From DATBLE01 sp963734065 (GTDB taxonomy: Bacteria > Actinomycetota > Thermoleophilia > Gaiellales > Gaiellaceae), in NCBI GenBank assembly GCA_963734065.1, contig CAVTFN010000005.1, forward strand, positions 558,001-622,000: DNA of 64,000 nucleotides, in the 5' to 3' direction. A program made the position numbers and the translations under genes. Positions 35,750 to 44,090 of this stretch are shown in pieces (the first letter of the stretch is position 1; every line of letters begins with the position of its first letter). The notes beneath the pieces were generated by a model, which had not been told where the DNA came from, ran no database searches, and worked only from the letters and a program-made list of their open reading frames with translations.

Positions 35750-36147
35750 CAGAGTCCCTCCCCTTCCTCCGGATGCATCGCCAGCCCGTACACGACCAGC
35801 CCGGCGAGCACCATGGTCGAGGCCGCGAACCAGGGAGCGATGCCGATGATCAGGAAGCTGTTCACGAATACGATCACCGCCCAGATGTAGGCAATGACCC
35901 GTCCGAAACCGCCGCCCTTGAGCAGCGAGAGCCCGGCGAAGATGGCGAGGACGGCGATGCAGAGGTCCCACGCGCCCCAGCCCCAGACGTGGTTGGAGAA
36001 GAACCCGCCGGCCAGGTCGTTCAGCTTGTGACTCTTCTCGAAGTAGGCAATCGCTTCGATGATCCGGAAAAACGCGACGGCGAACAGCACGACCGCGGAG
36101 AACTCGATCCAGCCGCTGCGCTCCCCACGGGCGACGTCAGTCGACAT
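35749..36147 (-). CDS. DUF7144-type four-helix membrane protein
   Basis: A 132-residue protein with four helices. The pattern GWIEFSAVVLFAVAFFRIIE, HVWGWGAWDLCIAVLAIFAG, then YIWAVIVFVNSFLIIGIAPW is characteristic of this actinobacterial family. ATG 36147 follows AAGGAG; its stop overlaps the start of the next gene. Function unknown. Confidence 0.8.
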   Translation of the reverse strand: MSTDVARGERSGWIEFSAVVLFAVAFFRIIEAIAYFEKSHKLNDLAGGFFSNHVWGWGAWDLCIAVLAIFAGLSLLKGGGFGRVIAYIWAVIVFVNSFLIIGIAPWFAASTMVLAGLVVYGLAMHPEEGEGL

Positions 36148-36290
36148 TCCTGCTCCTTCCCGCCGGGACGGCAGGATGGATCCGTACCGGCCCGGTTCCT
36201 CTTCGATGTCCGCTTGCAACCCTCGGTCGTGTGCCAGGGTCTCGGCATCCGAGGATCTACCGATGCGCATCCGGAAGGATCCGCCCGTCT

Positions 36291-36462
36291 CGAGCTCTTG
36301 GGAATGCTGACGCTGCCGCCCGAATGGGCACCAAGCCGGAAGTGGTGCCCAAATCGGCCGGAATCGCCCCCAATGCAACCGCATTCGGCCCACCGGCCAA
36401 CCCCGCTCGGAACGAGCCGATCGGCTTAACCATGCGGAGAAATGAGCGGGGCGGCCTCGTCA
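36291..36462 (+). repeat. 172-bp repeat unit, copy 1 (inverted relative to 59.5 kb)
   Basis: Segment running from GAGCTCTTGGGAATG to GGCCTCGTCAG. Its reverse complement is recognisable at 59503-59674 with roughly 70-80 % identity, for example GTGCCCATTCGGGCGGCAGC and TGACGAGGCCGCCCCGC. This copy ends eight bases before the tRNA-Ala fragment, so it is probably element-end sequence. The surrounding 36148-36470 has no gene. Confidence 0.6.
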
Positions 36463-36470
36463 GCCACCCC

Positions 36471-36517
36471 GCTTTGCAAGCCGGAGGTCGCCGGTTCGAT
36501 CCCGGCACGCTCCACCA
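36471..36517 (+). tRNA. tRNA-Ala (TGC) 3' fragment, second att-like copy
   Basis: Identical to bases 21-67 from the anticodon loop to CCA. With the following hairpin, 75 of 77 bases match. The 5' flank (CAGCCACCCC) does not continue the tRNA. The two copies, in direct orientation 36.45 kb apart, could be the ends of an integrated element. Confidence 0.7.
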
Positions 36518-36520
36518 TTA

Positions 36521-36546
36521 GAAAGCCCTGCTAGCGCGGGGCTTTC
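36521..36546 (+). terminator. Terminator after the second tRNA-Ala fragment
   Basis: GAAAGCCC pairs with GGGCTTTC, the same hairpin as at 71-96 with one loop change. Confidence 0.65.
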
Positions 36547-36592
36547 GGCTTTCAAGGCCCGAACGGTGCTTCCTCGATGCGCCTGGTCTTGG

Positions 36593-36769
36593 AACGAGTA
36601 CCAATCCATGCAAAAGCGGCGATCTCGCCCTGCCCGCTCTGCTTCGTGCCGCTCGCGCTGGAAGATCCTGTCCTCGTCGTGGAGGGCCACGAACCCGCCC
36701 GCACGGAGGATGGCCTTTCGCAGCCACTGGAGTCCGAACGTCAGCAGGACGAACATCCGCGGCAACGTC
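36593..36769 (-). pseudogene. COG4280-type gene fragment, second copy
   Basis: These 177 bases repeat 2170-2346 with about four mismatches and encode the same LLTFGLQWLRKAILRAGG stretch. Both ends are broken: one at the (GA)12 tract, the other at GAACGAGTACC, where the copy at 2170 continues into the rest of the gene. Confidence 0.75.
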
Positions 36770-36794
36770 GAGAGAGAGAGAGAGAGAGAGAGAG
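36770..36794. repeat. (GA)12 microsatellite
   Basis: Twelve GA units at the same junction as the (GA)27 tract, followed by the shared GGCACGTGGAG. Tract length therefore differs between the two copies. Confidence 0.9.
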
Positions 36795-36863
36795 GCACGT
36801 GGAGAAGCTGAGCTGGCGCGAAGACGAGGGCTAGCAATACGTCTCGGCGGCGGAGGGGGCGAA

Positions 36864-37019
36864 ATGACTGGAAACGGCTTCATGTGGGCTTTCCTGTGGC
36901 TCTGCCTCGTGCCGATCTCGATCGGCCTGGTGGTCGCATTGACGGTCGGCGCGCTCGCCGGAGCACTGGTTTCGCTGGCCGTCTTGCTGACGCTCTGGGC
37001 CTGGAAGCTGGGAGCCTGA
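36864..37019 (+). CDS. Small two-helix membrane protein
   Basis: A 51-residue protein almost entirely hydrophobic: MWAFLWLCLVPISIGLVVAL and a second helix over ALVSLAVLLTLWAWKLGA. CGGAGGGGG lies three bases before the ATG. Its stop overlaps the ATG of the next short frame (TGATG). Function unknown. Confidence 0.6.
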   Translation: MTGNGFMWAFLWLCLVPISIGLVVALTVGALAGALVSLAVLLTLWAWKLGA

Positions 37020-37144
37020 TGAAGAGCGGAAACTCTCTCGTTCTTGCTGTCAAAAAGCGATACCAACAGTCCAGGCCCGTATCGGTACCGGTCCACGAGG
37101 TTCAGTCTCCGCAGGAAGAAGTGGTACCGCTGGCACCTGCCTGA
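37019..37144 (+). CDS. Possible 41-residue protein
   Basis: A short frame (MKSGNSLVLAVKKRYQQSRP ...) begins on the last base of the preceding stop. It is basic at the start and acidic at the end. An overlapping plus frame reads TDEEWACLTGLLHRAQREEK downstream and could be the real continuation after a frameshift. Weak evidence. Confidence 0.25.
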   Translation: MKSGNSLVLAVKKRYQQSRPVSVPVHEVQSPQEEVVPLAPA

Positions 37145-37525
37145 CGACGACACGTCTCTCGATGTGCCGGCCGACGTCACCCGAGCTGACGTTTCGATTA
37201 CAGACGAAGAATGGGCCTGCCTCACCGGCTTGCTGCACCGCGCGCAGCGGGAGGAAAAAACCAGATGTTGTTGACGTCCTCAAGTCGAAGAACATTTGGG
37301 CGGGTTGGGATTGTCGCGGCCAGCGGCCTGAGCGTTCGCCTGGAAGGACACCTTGCCAGCGACCACGTCGTCGTCGACTCTTTTGGCGTGCGAGACATCG
37401 CACACCTTCTTTCCCAGCCTTACCCTCGTGCATCCGCGCAGATCAGGTCATCAGCGACGGCCCTGATGCGCTGCCCGGGAGATATTCTCCGAACCGCCGG
37501 GCCGCTCCACTCTTCTGTTGTCTCA
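37145..37525. other. No convincing gene
   Basis: A plus-strand frame to 37274 (DVPADVTRADVSITDEEWAC) has protein-like composition but no own start. The remainder shows only overlapping short frames and lower GC than the surroundings. Confidence 0.35.
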
Positions 37526-38128
37526 CTAAATTCCGGTGATGGCGCCCGCCCCGGTGACGCTCTTCGTTACGTCCTGCGGTCTGCCGGCGTAGAGGATCGA
37601 GCCAGATCCGGATACCGAGGCATCGAGACTTTCGGTCGCGGTGATGAAGATGGTTCCTGAGCCGCTCACGAGTGCCCGCACGTCGTTGGCGACAAGCTGT
37701 GAGAACTGCGCTGTTCCGGAGCCGTTAACTGTGACATCAAGCCGCGTTGTGGTTCCGCTTCCTGTGAGCGCGCCACTGCCTGGCAAGGTCACTTTGAGGC
37801 TCTTGGCCTCGATGTTGCTGACGACGATGTTGCCGTTGCCAGTGAGCGTCAACGCGTTGAGCGTCGGAACATTGACTTCGACCCTCATCGGGCTCTTCGT
37901 CGTGAAGCTGCCGGGAGTGTTCGCTACGACGAGCTTGCCTGACTGCACCCCGGTCGTAACGCGGTCGAGGAGGTTGTCATCGCCCTTTACGACGACGGAC
38001 TGCTTCTCGCCGACGCGAATCATGAGGTTGTTGCTCCCTGCAAGTTCGACGCTGTTGAACGCGGCCACATCACGGGACTGCGTCGCGGGTATGCCGGATC
38101 CCTCGTTGGTCGAGTTGGACGAGCCTCC
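37526..38128 (-). pseudogene. DUF2807 (GIN-domain) protein, N-terminally truncated
   Basis: A right-handed beta-helix-like repeat protein: FNSVELAGSNNLMIRVGEKQ, LTLTGNGNIVVSNIEAKSLK, VTLPGSGALTGSGTTTRLDV, then DASVSGSGSILYAGRP. These are hallmark DUF2807/GIN repeats of secreted or lipoprotein anchors. The start, which should carry a signal peptide, is lost at about 38128 where the sequence abuts the porA fragment on the other strand. A recombination junction is therefore likely. Confidence 0.7.
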
Positions 38129-38908
38129 GAATACATCGGACCCCAGCTCTACTGCTCCTCCGTCCAGGAGGTCCTCGACAGCGTCCTCTGCGGCTACCGA
38201 GTCGCCGAGACGCTCATGCTCCCGGTGATGGTCTGCGCCGAGGGCTTCCTGCTCTCGCACACATCGGAGGTCATCGAGCTCCCCGACCAGGAGGACGTCG
38301 ACGCGTTTCTGCCGCCGCCCAGCCTTCCGGACCAATGGCTGCTCGACCCGGCGCGGCCGCGCGCCTTCTCGGGGTTGCCCGAGCCGGCGGACTACGCAGC
38401 GTTCCAGCGCGAGGTATCAGAGGCGCTCGATCGGGCCAGGGGGCTCATCGAGGTCACCGCCTTCGAGTTCGGCGATCGGTTCGGGCATGCGAAGGCAGGT
38501 GCACTCGACGTGGTCGGCAACGCCGATGCCGACACCGCCCTGATCACGATCGGAACCATCGGCGACACCGCCCGCGAGCTCCTGGCGGAGGACGACGATC
38601 TCCTGCTCGTCCGCGTCCACGCGTTCAGACCGTTCCCCGCGGCGAAGCTCGACGACGTCCTGTCGAAGGTCTCCCATGTCGCAGTCGTCGACCGTGCGGC
38701 TGCCTTCGGCTCGCTCGCGCCGCTCGGCGGCGACGTGAGATCGCTCCGGCTCGACCGCGCCGAGGTGGTCGCGGACTTCGTCTGCGGCGTCGGCGGCACC
38801 GACGTGACGCCCGCCACGCTTCGGTGGATTCTGAACGAGGTGCGCTCGAAGAGCGGGCAGCGGGAGACCCTCGCACCTGTGCTCGTCCCGGAGGCGGTCG
38901 AGCGATGA
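38126..38908 (+). pseudogene. porA: Pyruvate:ferredoxin oxidoreductase alpha subunit, C-terminal fragment
   Basis: The frame opens without a start at YIGPQLYCSSVQEVLDSVL and continues LMLPVMVCAEGFLLSHTSEV, VDAFLPPP and a C-terminal domain II (VVGNADADTALITIGTIGDT, VRVHAFRPFP). This is the second half of PorA; the first, TPP-pyrimidine half is missing. The enzyme class oxidises pyruvate to acetyl-CoA with reduction of ferredoxin. The stop overlaps porB (ATGA), so the original operon order is kept. No gamma or delta subunit genes are visible. Confidence 0.75.
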
Positions 38909-39813
38909 CCGCGTGGATCGAGCCGGTCGTCTCGGAGGAGCGGCTCCTCCTTCCCGGCCACAGCGCATGCCGGGCTGCGGCCCGGCGATCAACGTCAGGC
39001 ACGTCCTCGGTGGCCTTGCCGCGGCGACCCCCGAATCGAAGATCGTCCTCGTCGTTCCGGCGTCCTGCTGGACGATCATCGCCGGCGTCTGGCCGGTCAA
39101 CGCATTCGCCGTGACGGTCTACCTGACGCCTTTCGCGTCGGCGGCGGCAGAGGCTTCTGGAATCAAGGCCGCACTGCGCCTGCGCGGTGTCGAGAACACG
39201 CACGTCGTGGTCTGGGGCGGCGACGGCTCGACGTGTGACATCGGGTTCTCCGGCCTGTCGGCGGCAGCCGAGCGCAACGAGGACATCCTCTATGTGCTGA
39301 ACGACAACGAGGCGTACATGAACACCGGCGTCCAGAAGTCGGGCGCCACCCCGGAAGGCGCCTGGACGACCACGACGCCGCGAGCTGCCCCACGAGCAGG
39401 GCAGAAGAAGGACATCGCCCGGATCCTTGCGGCGCACGGCATCCCCTACGTGGCGACCCTTGCGGCAGGGCTCGGTGCCCATGCTCCGCGACTTCAGAGC
39501 AAAGGTCGCGAGGGCGGCCGAGCTCGAAGGGTTCCGGTTCCTGCACGTCCTCGGCGCCTGTCCGCCAGGCTGGCGGTATCCCAGCGATCAATCGGTGGAG
39601 ATCACGCGGCTCGCGGTCGAGTCGCGGTACTTCCCTCTGTTCGCGTGCGACGGCGGCAACTGGAGCATCACCTTCAAACCGAAGCATCCGGTGCCCGTCC
39701 GCGAGTTCCTCCTGGCGCAAGGGCGCTTCGGTCATCTTTCGTCGGAGCAGGTCGAAGCAATCCAAGCCCACGTCGACGCACGCTGGAAGTCCCTCGCCTC
39801 GCTGGAGACGTAG
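38905..39813 (+). pseudogene. porB: Pyruvate:ferredoxin oxidoreductase beta subunit, two frameshifts
   Basis: MTAWIEPVVSEERLLLPGHS starts in one frame; the cluster motif CPGCGPAINVRHVLGG appears only after a shift near 38967. TPP-binding residues follow in VVWGGDGSTCDIGFSG and LNDNEAYMNTG. A second shift near 39470 leads to the C-terminal part (FRFLHVLGACPPGWRYPSDQ). The sequence is otherwise complete, so this is either recent decay or assembly indels. Coupled to porA and overlapping the ATP-grasp gene (TAGTG). Confidence 0.75.
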
Positions 39814-40823
39814 TGCAGGCACCACGACTATCGATGCCACGACCCGCGCCTGGGACCCTCGCGCTCAAGGAACTCGAGCGACCCCTCGAGCATCGGACTG
39901 GACACCAGGTCTGCCTCGTCGGCTCTGCCACGAACACCACGAATGTCGAACTCGTCCAGGCCTGGTCCGACGCAGGTGTCGATGCGGTCCTGGTGAATCC
40001 CGTCGATGCCGTGAAGCCAGAGGCAGTCGCCCTCGGTCGACTCGACGTCTTGCCATCACTCGACGGGATCGAGCCGGGACTCCTCGCCCTGCTCCTGCTC
40101 GAGCGGCGTGGTTTCCCAGTGCTCAATCGAGCTGAGGCGCTTCTCGCCGCGCATGACAAGCTGCGCACGGCCGATCGCCTCGGGCTGGCTAGCCTTCCAC
40201 ACCCGCGTACGGTCCGTTGGCGCGGCGAGCCTGACGTCCCGATCGGGCTGCCGTTCGTCGCAAAGCCTCCTTTCGGCAGCTGGGGCCGCGACGTCTTCCT
40301 CTGCAGGGACCGCCACGAGGTCAGGTCGACGCTGGCCGTGGTTCGAGACCGGCCCTGGTTCCGCCGGCACGGAGCTCTGCTCCAGGAATTCCTTTCGGCG
40401 GATGGGTCCGATCTTCGGTTGATCGTCGCCGGAGGAGAGGTCGTCGGCGCGGGCAAGCGGATTGCTGCTCCAGGCGAGTGGCGGACAAATGTCTCCCTCG
40501 GCGGCCGACTCCTTCCGGTCAAGCCATCACCCGCGGCCCGCTCGCTCGCGGTCGCTGCGGCCTCAGCCGTCGGCGTGGACTTCATCGGGGTCGACCTGCT
40601 TCCACTCGGCGACGGGAAGTACGTCGTCATCGAGCTGAACGGGGCGGTCGAGTTCGACGAAGGCTACTCGCTGACCCGGCGCGGGATCTACCTCGATGCC
40701 GCCGATGCGCTTGGAATTCGGAGGAGCAGTCGCTCGCTACACCTCACGCGACCGACACGAACAGCTCGCGAGCGTCCAGACGCCCTCCTCAGGTTTCGAG
40801 ACCAGGGGATTGGACGGCACTGA
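39813..40823 (+). CDS. RimK-like ATP-grasp ligase
   Basis: An about 336-residue protein with an N-terminal pre-ATP-grasp region (HQVCLVGSATNTTNVELVQA) and an ATP-grasp domain: LPFVAKPPFGSWGRDVFLC (lysine and glycine-rich loop), LLQEFLSADGSDLRLIVAGG, and FIGVDLLPLGDGKYVVIELN (metal-binding Glu-Asn). These enzymes join a carboxylate to an amine through an acyl phosphate. GTG 39813 overlaps the porB stop; ATG 39834 is the alternative. The C-terminus after residue 300 may be altered by a frameshift. Confidence 0.72.
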   Translation: MQAPRLSMPRPAPGTLALKELERPLEHRTGHQVCLVGSATNTTNVELVQAWSDAGVDAVLVNPVDAVKPEAVALGRLDVLPSLDGIEPGLLALLLLERRGFPVLNRAEALLAAHDKLRTADRLGLASLPHPRTVRWRGEPDVPIGLPFVAKPPFGSWGRDVFLCRDRHEVRSTLAVVRDRPWFRRHGALLQEFLSADGSDLRLIVAGGEVVGAGKRIAAPGEWRTNVSLGGRLLPVKPSPAARSLAVAAASAVGVDFIGVDLLPLGDGKYVVIELNGAVEFDEGYSLTRRGIYLDAADALGIRRSSRSLHLTRPTRTARERPDALLRFRDQGIGRH

Positions 40824-41292
40824 TCGGCCAAACCCATCGCTCCGTAGTTGGCCACGCCCGGCCCGGCGTTTCCCCCGACGCGAGGACTCCCACGGCCAGC
40901 GAACCTCACGGTAGTGGCACGCCGAGCAGGAGGACGATTATGGGAACAGTTGTGCGGCCGAGGATGCGGTAAAGCGATGGTCGCTGCCTATCGAGCGCAC
41001 TCGAGGGTACCCTGAACCGCGAAGAACGTTCACCGGATCGCACGCAAGGCGGCTCTCGAACGAATGGTCTCCCAACGTCGGGAGACTCATCAGAACAAAG
41101 GAGGACCGATGACGACCCAATCGGGAGATGAAGGCACATCATGACCTTCCACACCCGAAGGGCTTACGCCGGTCTTCATAAAGCCCGTGAGTCGGGATCG
41201 CTCCATTCCCATCCCCTCGCACGCACTCGTCGCGCTGTCACCCGCCGTCCAGCCGTGCTCACGGAAGGAGACACCGAGTTCAAGGAGGTGCC
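40824..41292. other. Intergenic region with tiny ribosome-site-led frames
   Basis: GCAGGAGGACGATT precedes a 10-codon frame at 40941. AAAGGAGGACCG precedes an 11-codon frame at 41109, which overlaps (ATGA) a 53-codon basic frame at 41142-41305. These could be leader peptides or the broken start of an older gene; no family is recognised. Confidence 0.35.
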
Positions 41293-41574
41293 ATGGTCAC
41301 TCTGATGATTCACCATCGAGTCGCCGACTACGACGCCTGGCGTCCGGTCTATGACCGTGTAACGGCGGGACCGATGGGGTTGCGTGTTCGGTCACACCGG
41401 ATCTGGCGCGGACTCGACGATCCAAACCTCGTCGTCGTTGTCGAGACTTACGACTCGCGCGAGGACGCTGAGTGGTCGGTAGCCCACCCAGACCTACCGG
41501 CTGCCCTCGCCGAGGGTGGAGTTGACATGGATTCTGTGCGACTCGACTATCTCGACGGTGGGCTGGAGGCGTAG
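41293..41574 (+). CDS. Small dimeric alpha-beta barrel protein, copy A
   Basis: A 93-residue protein: TLMIHHRVADYDAWRPVYDR, then VRSHRIWRGLDDPNLVVVVE and SREDAEWSVAHPDLPAALAE. It resembles antibiotic-monooxygenase or cyclase-like (ABM) dimeric barrels found in stress clusters. AAGGAGGTG precedes the ATG ideally. A near-identical copy lies inverted at 62908-63189. The last 81 bases overlap an antisense frame created by a deletion. Confidence 0.75.
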   Translation: MVTLMIHHRVADYDAWRPVYDRVTAGPMGLRVRSHRIWRGLDDPNLVVVVETYDSREDAEWSVAHPDLPAALAEGGVDMDSVRLDYLDGGLEA

Positions 41575-41745
41575 CGTCCTGAGTGGCCCGGCATTGTCGA
41601 GCTCGACAATGGCCGTGACCCCGATCCCGACCGCGATCAGCGGGATTGCAATTCCTGCGCCTACCACGCCCACGAGCAGCATGACCGCGCCGCCAAGCAT
41701 GAGGATGACGGCCACGGTAAGCAGAGTGAGGTCGGCCAAGACCAT
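41494..41745 (-). pseudogene. Two-helix membrane protein, copy A, rearranged at both ends
   Basis: The core LILMLGGAVMLLVGVVGAG-like helices match the intact copy at 62604-62822. Here the N-terminus is replaced at GCCGACCTC by sequence from a 66-bp repeat (41730-41795). The C-terminus is lost by a 98-bp deletion after VELD, so the frame runs antisense into the neighbouring gene. Confidence 0.6.
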
Positions 41746-41795
41746 CCATTGACGTGCCGACTTGAATCCAGGTTGTTCAGGCCGGCCCGTGACGG
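41730..41795 (-). repeat. 66-bp repeat, copy 1
   Basis: On the minus strand, GGCCCGT-ACGGGCC, CCTGAACAACCT and GATTCAAGTCGGCACGTCA recur at 60713-60778 in plus orientation with only a few changes. The segment to 41985 also has a minus frame reading LLPELRRVLRDELDAELRRL, an orphan protein remnant. Confidence 0.6.
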
Positions 41796-41999
41796 GCCCG
41801 CCTCGAATTTCCCGCGCCCGCCGCTGCGATTGTGTGGTCGGTAACCGCCTCGACGCCCTCGACGACGACTCCGAGCCGCCGCAACTCGGCGTCGAGCTCG
41901 TCGCGGAGCACGCGGCGGAGCTCCGGGAGCAGCGGTGGCGTTCGTTGACGGCATCGCTCCAGCGTGGCGCGGATGATGGCGGCCGATTCCGCTCTCGCG

Positions 42000-42776
42000 T
42001 TAGCGGATCACGAGCACCGAGCAGGCCGCCTGATGGCCGACCCGCTCGCTGACGCTGCCGAGGGCGCGCACACCGTGGATCCCGCGACTTCCGACGATAA
42101 GGAGGTTGGCGTCGTGGGAGGCGGCGCACAGCGCCTCCACGGGGTGCTTCTCGTCCCGTACGACCGTCAGTCCCGCAAGCGCCTCGAAGTCCTCCGGTAA
42201 GTCGGCTCCCGCTGCCACCACCACGCACAGGTCGGTGTTGTGCCGGTCCGCGATGGCGAGCCCGGCCGCGAGTGCGCGATCGGCGGGCGGAGATCCGTCG
42301 TATCCGACGGCGACCGCGTCCGGGAAGCCTCCGGCAGCGGGTGCTCTAGCGACGAGAACCGACGCGTGCGCGCGGTGCAGCATCGAGGTCATGACGCTCC
42401 CGCGTGCGACCCCCACGCCGCGATTCCGGCTGGTCGCCCCGACCGCGACGAGCGTGGCCTCCCACTCGGTCAACCGCTTGAGCAGCCGCCCGACGGTCGT
42501 CCCGTGGAGGAGGTGCGTGGCCGCATCAGGGAAGACCGACTTCGCCTCGGCAAGGGCCGCGGCGGCGGTCTTTTCCGCCTCGCCGACGATCATCGGGCCG
42601 CCGTATGGCGAGTAGGCGACGACTGGAGGCTCGAACACCCAGTCGATCTCGAGCTCTCCGCTCTCCGATCGAAGCGAGCACGCCTGGCGCGCAGCCTCGA
42701 ACGAAGGCTCAGAGCTGTCGAACGCGCAAACGATCCGGTCGAACACCGTGCACCGATTCGACGAAATGGTTGGCAT
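42000..42776 (-). CDS. Tandem universal stress protein
   Basis: A 258-residue protein with two UspA domains. The first (VFDRIVCAFDSSEPSFEAAR) has an ATP-type loop VAVGATSRNRGVG. The second starts at AVAVGYDGSPPADRALAAGL and ends with IVGSRGIHGVRALGSVSERV and CSVLVIR, a canonical G-x2-G-x9-G-S-type nucleotide loop. ATG 42776 is preferred to GTG 42785 because GAAAGGTGG is correctly spaced. Its C-terminal third is duplicated at 62108-62435. Confidence 0.88.
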   Translation of the reverse strand: MPTISSNRCTVFDRIVCAFDSSEPSFEAARQACSLRSESGELEIDWVFEPPVVAYSPYGGPMIVGEAEKTAAAALAEAKSVFPDAATHLLHGTTVGRLLKRLTEWEATLVAVGATSRNRGVGVARGSVMTSMLHRAHASVLVARAPAAGGFPDAVAVGYDGSPPADRALAAGLAIADRHNTDLCVVVAAGADLPEDFEALAGLTVVRDEKHPVEALCAASHDANLLIVGSRGIHGVRALGSVSERVGHQAACSVLVIR

Positions 42777-43215
42777 CACAACCACCTTTCCTCACCAGAA
42801 GTGTGCGCCCTGACCGTCCGACCCTGCATCGGCATGGCCTCGTATTCGCCTTGCTTCGAACTACCGACCGTGGAGCAGCGGCATGCAAGCGGCGTGGTCG
42901 ATGGTTTCAAGCCTGATACCGGCCCCAGGGGAAGGGGTTAGCGCTCCCCGTCGTCTCGATTCCCGTCTGGCGTTAGTGCCTCCCCAGGATGCAAATGCTG
43001 AGCCGGACGACCAGCTGGTCCATCCCAGAAGCTCATGGGATCAGCGCTGCTGAGGAAGTGAGATCGGCTGTGCAGCAAGGCCGGCGCGAGGAGCACGCTG
43101 GGAGTACGGACTGGCCGCCGAACGGTGCATTCCGGTGCAATCTCGTTGCAGTACAGAAAGCGTACATGCGCAGGCAGTTTCCGCTTCTCGCATCTGCCTG
43201 CTGGCTCTCCAGCGT
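42777..43215. other. Intergenic region containing a 50-bp repeat
   Basis: Bases 42982-43031 repeat at 61645-61694 with two mismatches. No gene is supported; the area leads into the tRNA-Lys fragment. Confidence 0.5.
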
Positions 43216-43259
43216 GACTTTTAATCCCAAGGTCGCAGGTTCGATCCCTGCCCGGCCCA
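43216..43259 (+). tRNA. tRNA-Lys (TTT) 3' fragment, att-like
   Basis: GACTTTTAATCCC supplies the anticodon loop (CTTTTAA, anticodon TTT), followed by AAGGTC, T-arm GCAGG-TTCGATC-CCTGC and acceptor strand CCGGCCC-A. The 5' flank (TCTCCAGCGT) does not form the stem, and no D-arm precedes it. CCA is not encoded. Confidence 0.65.
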
Positions 43260-43337
43260 TCTGAATCCACCGAGCTATGCGGAAACCCGCATGGCTCCGT
43301 GGGTCAGGTGTGCCACGGACGCCGCTAATGCACACGG

Positions 43338-43360
43338 GGTGCACACCCCGGTGCACACCC
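43338..43360. repeat. Tandem GGTGCACACCC repeats
   Basis: Two exact copies of GGTGCACACCC (43338-43348 and 43350-43360) sit 80 bases from the tRNA-Lys fragment. They could be integrase arm-type or regulator sites (inference). Confidence 0.4.
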
Positions 43361-43489
43361 AACGAAGACGCCTAGCCGGGCCGAACGAGATTCCGAACGG
43401 TTGCTCCAACCCCGACCGGCGCTCGGCGCCCGTCCTCCACGCGGTCTCGCCGCACTGTCGCGGTTCCGGATTGCGACACGCCGGTAGAG

Positions 43490-43855
43490 CTAGGGCTTGA
43501 TGCCCAGCAGCACGGTCTTGTTCTTCCTGTCGACGGCCGCGACCGCCTCGAAGGGAAGAACGCGCCTCTGCCGGAATAGCCCTCGGCGTACGATGATCTC
43601 GTCGGGATAGTCGGCGTGACGCTCGTAGCGAATGTGATCGATGCGCCCGCAGGGGCGCCCCTCTTCGTCCAGGACGAGGTAGCCCTCGGCCGAGGCAAGC
43701 AGCCGGCCAAGCTCACCCCGATCTCTCGGTTGATTGTCGGTGCTTCCTCCGCGGTCTTGCACGAACCGAACGCTACGGCCTCTCGCAGACGGGCCGCCAG
43801 CTCCCTGTCGCCCTACTCGGACGGCCGACACCGGCGCAGCATGAGGCATCCACAC
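43490..43855 (-). CDS. PRC-barrel-like protein
   Basis: The C-terminal 70 residues (SAEGYLVLDEEGRPCGRIDH, IIVRRGLFRQRRVLPFEAVA) form a PRC-barrel-like beta domain with the typical V-G-x-I-x-x-V and final V-L-L strand. The first 50 residues are basic and low in conservation signals, so the real start may lie further inside or the upstream frame may be shifted. Function unknown. Confidence 0.55.
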   Translation of the reverse strand: MWMPHAAPVSAVRVGRQGAGGPSARGRSVRFVQDRGGSTDNQPRDRGELGRLLASAEGYLVLDEEGRPCGRIDHIRYERHADYPDEIIVRRGLFRQRRVLPFEAVAAVDRKNKTVLLGIKP

Positions 43856-43880
43856 GTTGGCACCCGAGCGAGCTTCGGCG

Positions 43881-44090
43881 CTACTGCCCGGCGACTTGAA
43901 TGTCTGTTGCCTGCGGCCCCTTCTGGCCCTGGGTCACCTCGAACGAGACCTTTGCGCCCTCGTCCAGCGTCTTGAAGCCGCTGCCAGCGATGGCCGAGAA
44001 GTGCACGAACAGATCTTCGCCGCCGTCATCGGGCGTGATGAAGCCGTAGCCCTTCTCGCTGCTGAACCACTTGACGGTTCCGGTTGGCAT
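43881..44090 (-). CDS. cspA: Cold-shock protein
   Basis: A 69-residue CspA-family RNA chaperone. It shows TGTVKWFSSEKGYGFITPDD with RNP1 (KGYGFI), RNP2 in DLFVHFSAI, and the usual C-terminal SFEVTQGQKGPQA. The ATG follows GGGAGGTG. It binds single-stranded RNA/DNA and acts in the cytoplasm. Confidence 0.93.
   Translation of the reverse strand: MPTGTVKWFSSEKGYGFITPDDGGEDLFVHFSAIAGSGFKTLDEGAKVSFEVTQGQKGPQATDIQVAGQ

Noticed and set aside
42938..43362. Minus-strand frames reading GRDRTCDLG or AGIEPATLG
   Set aside because: These are the well-known spurious translations of the reverse strand of a tRNA; they support the tRNA-Lys fragment, not a gene. The same applies near 6290 and 36500.
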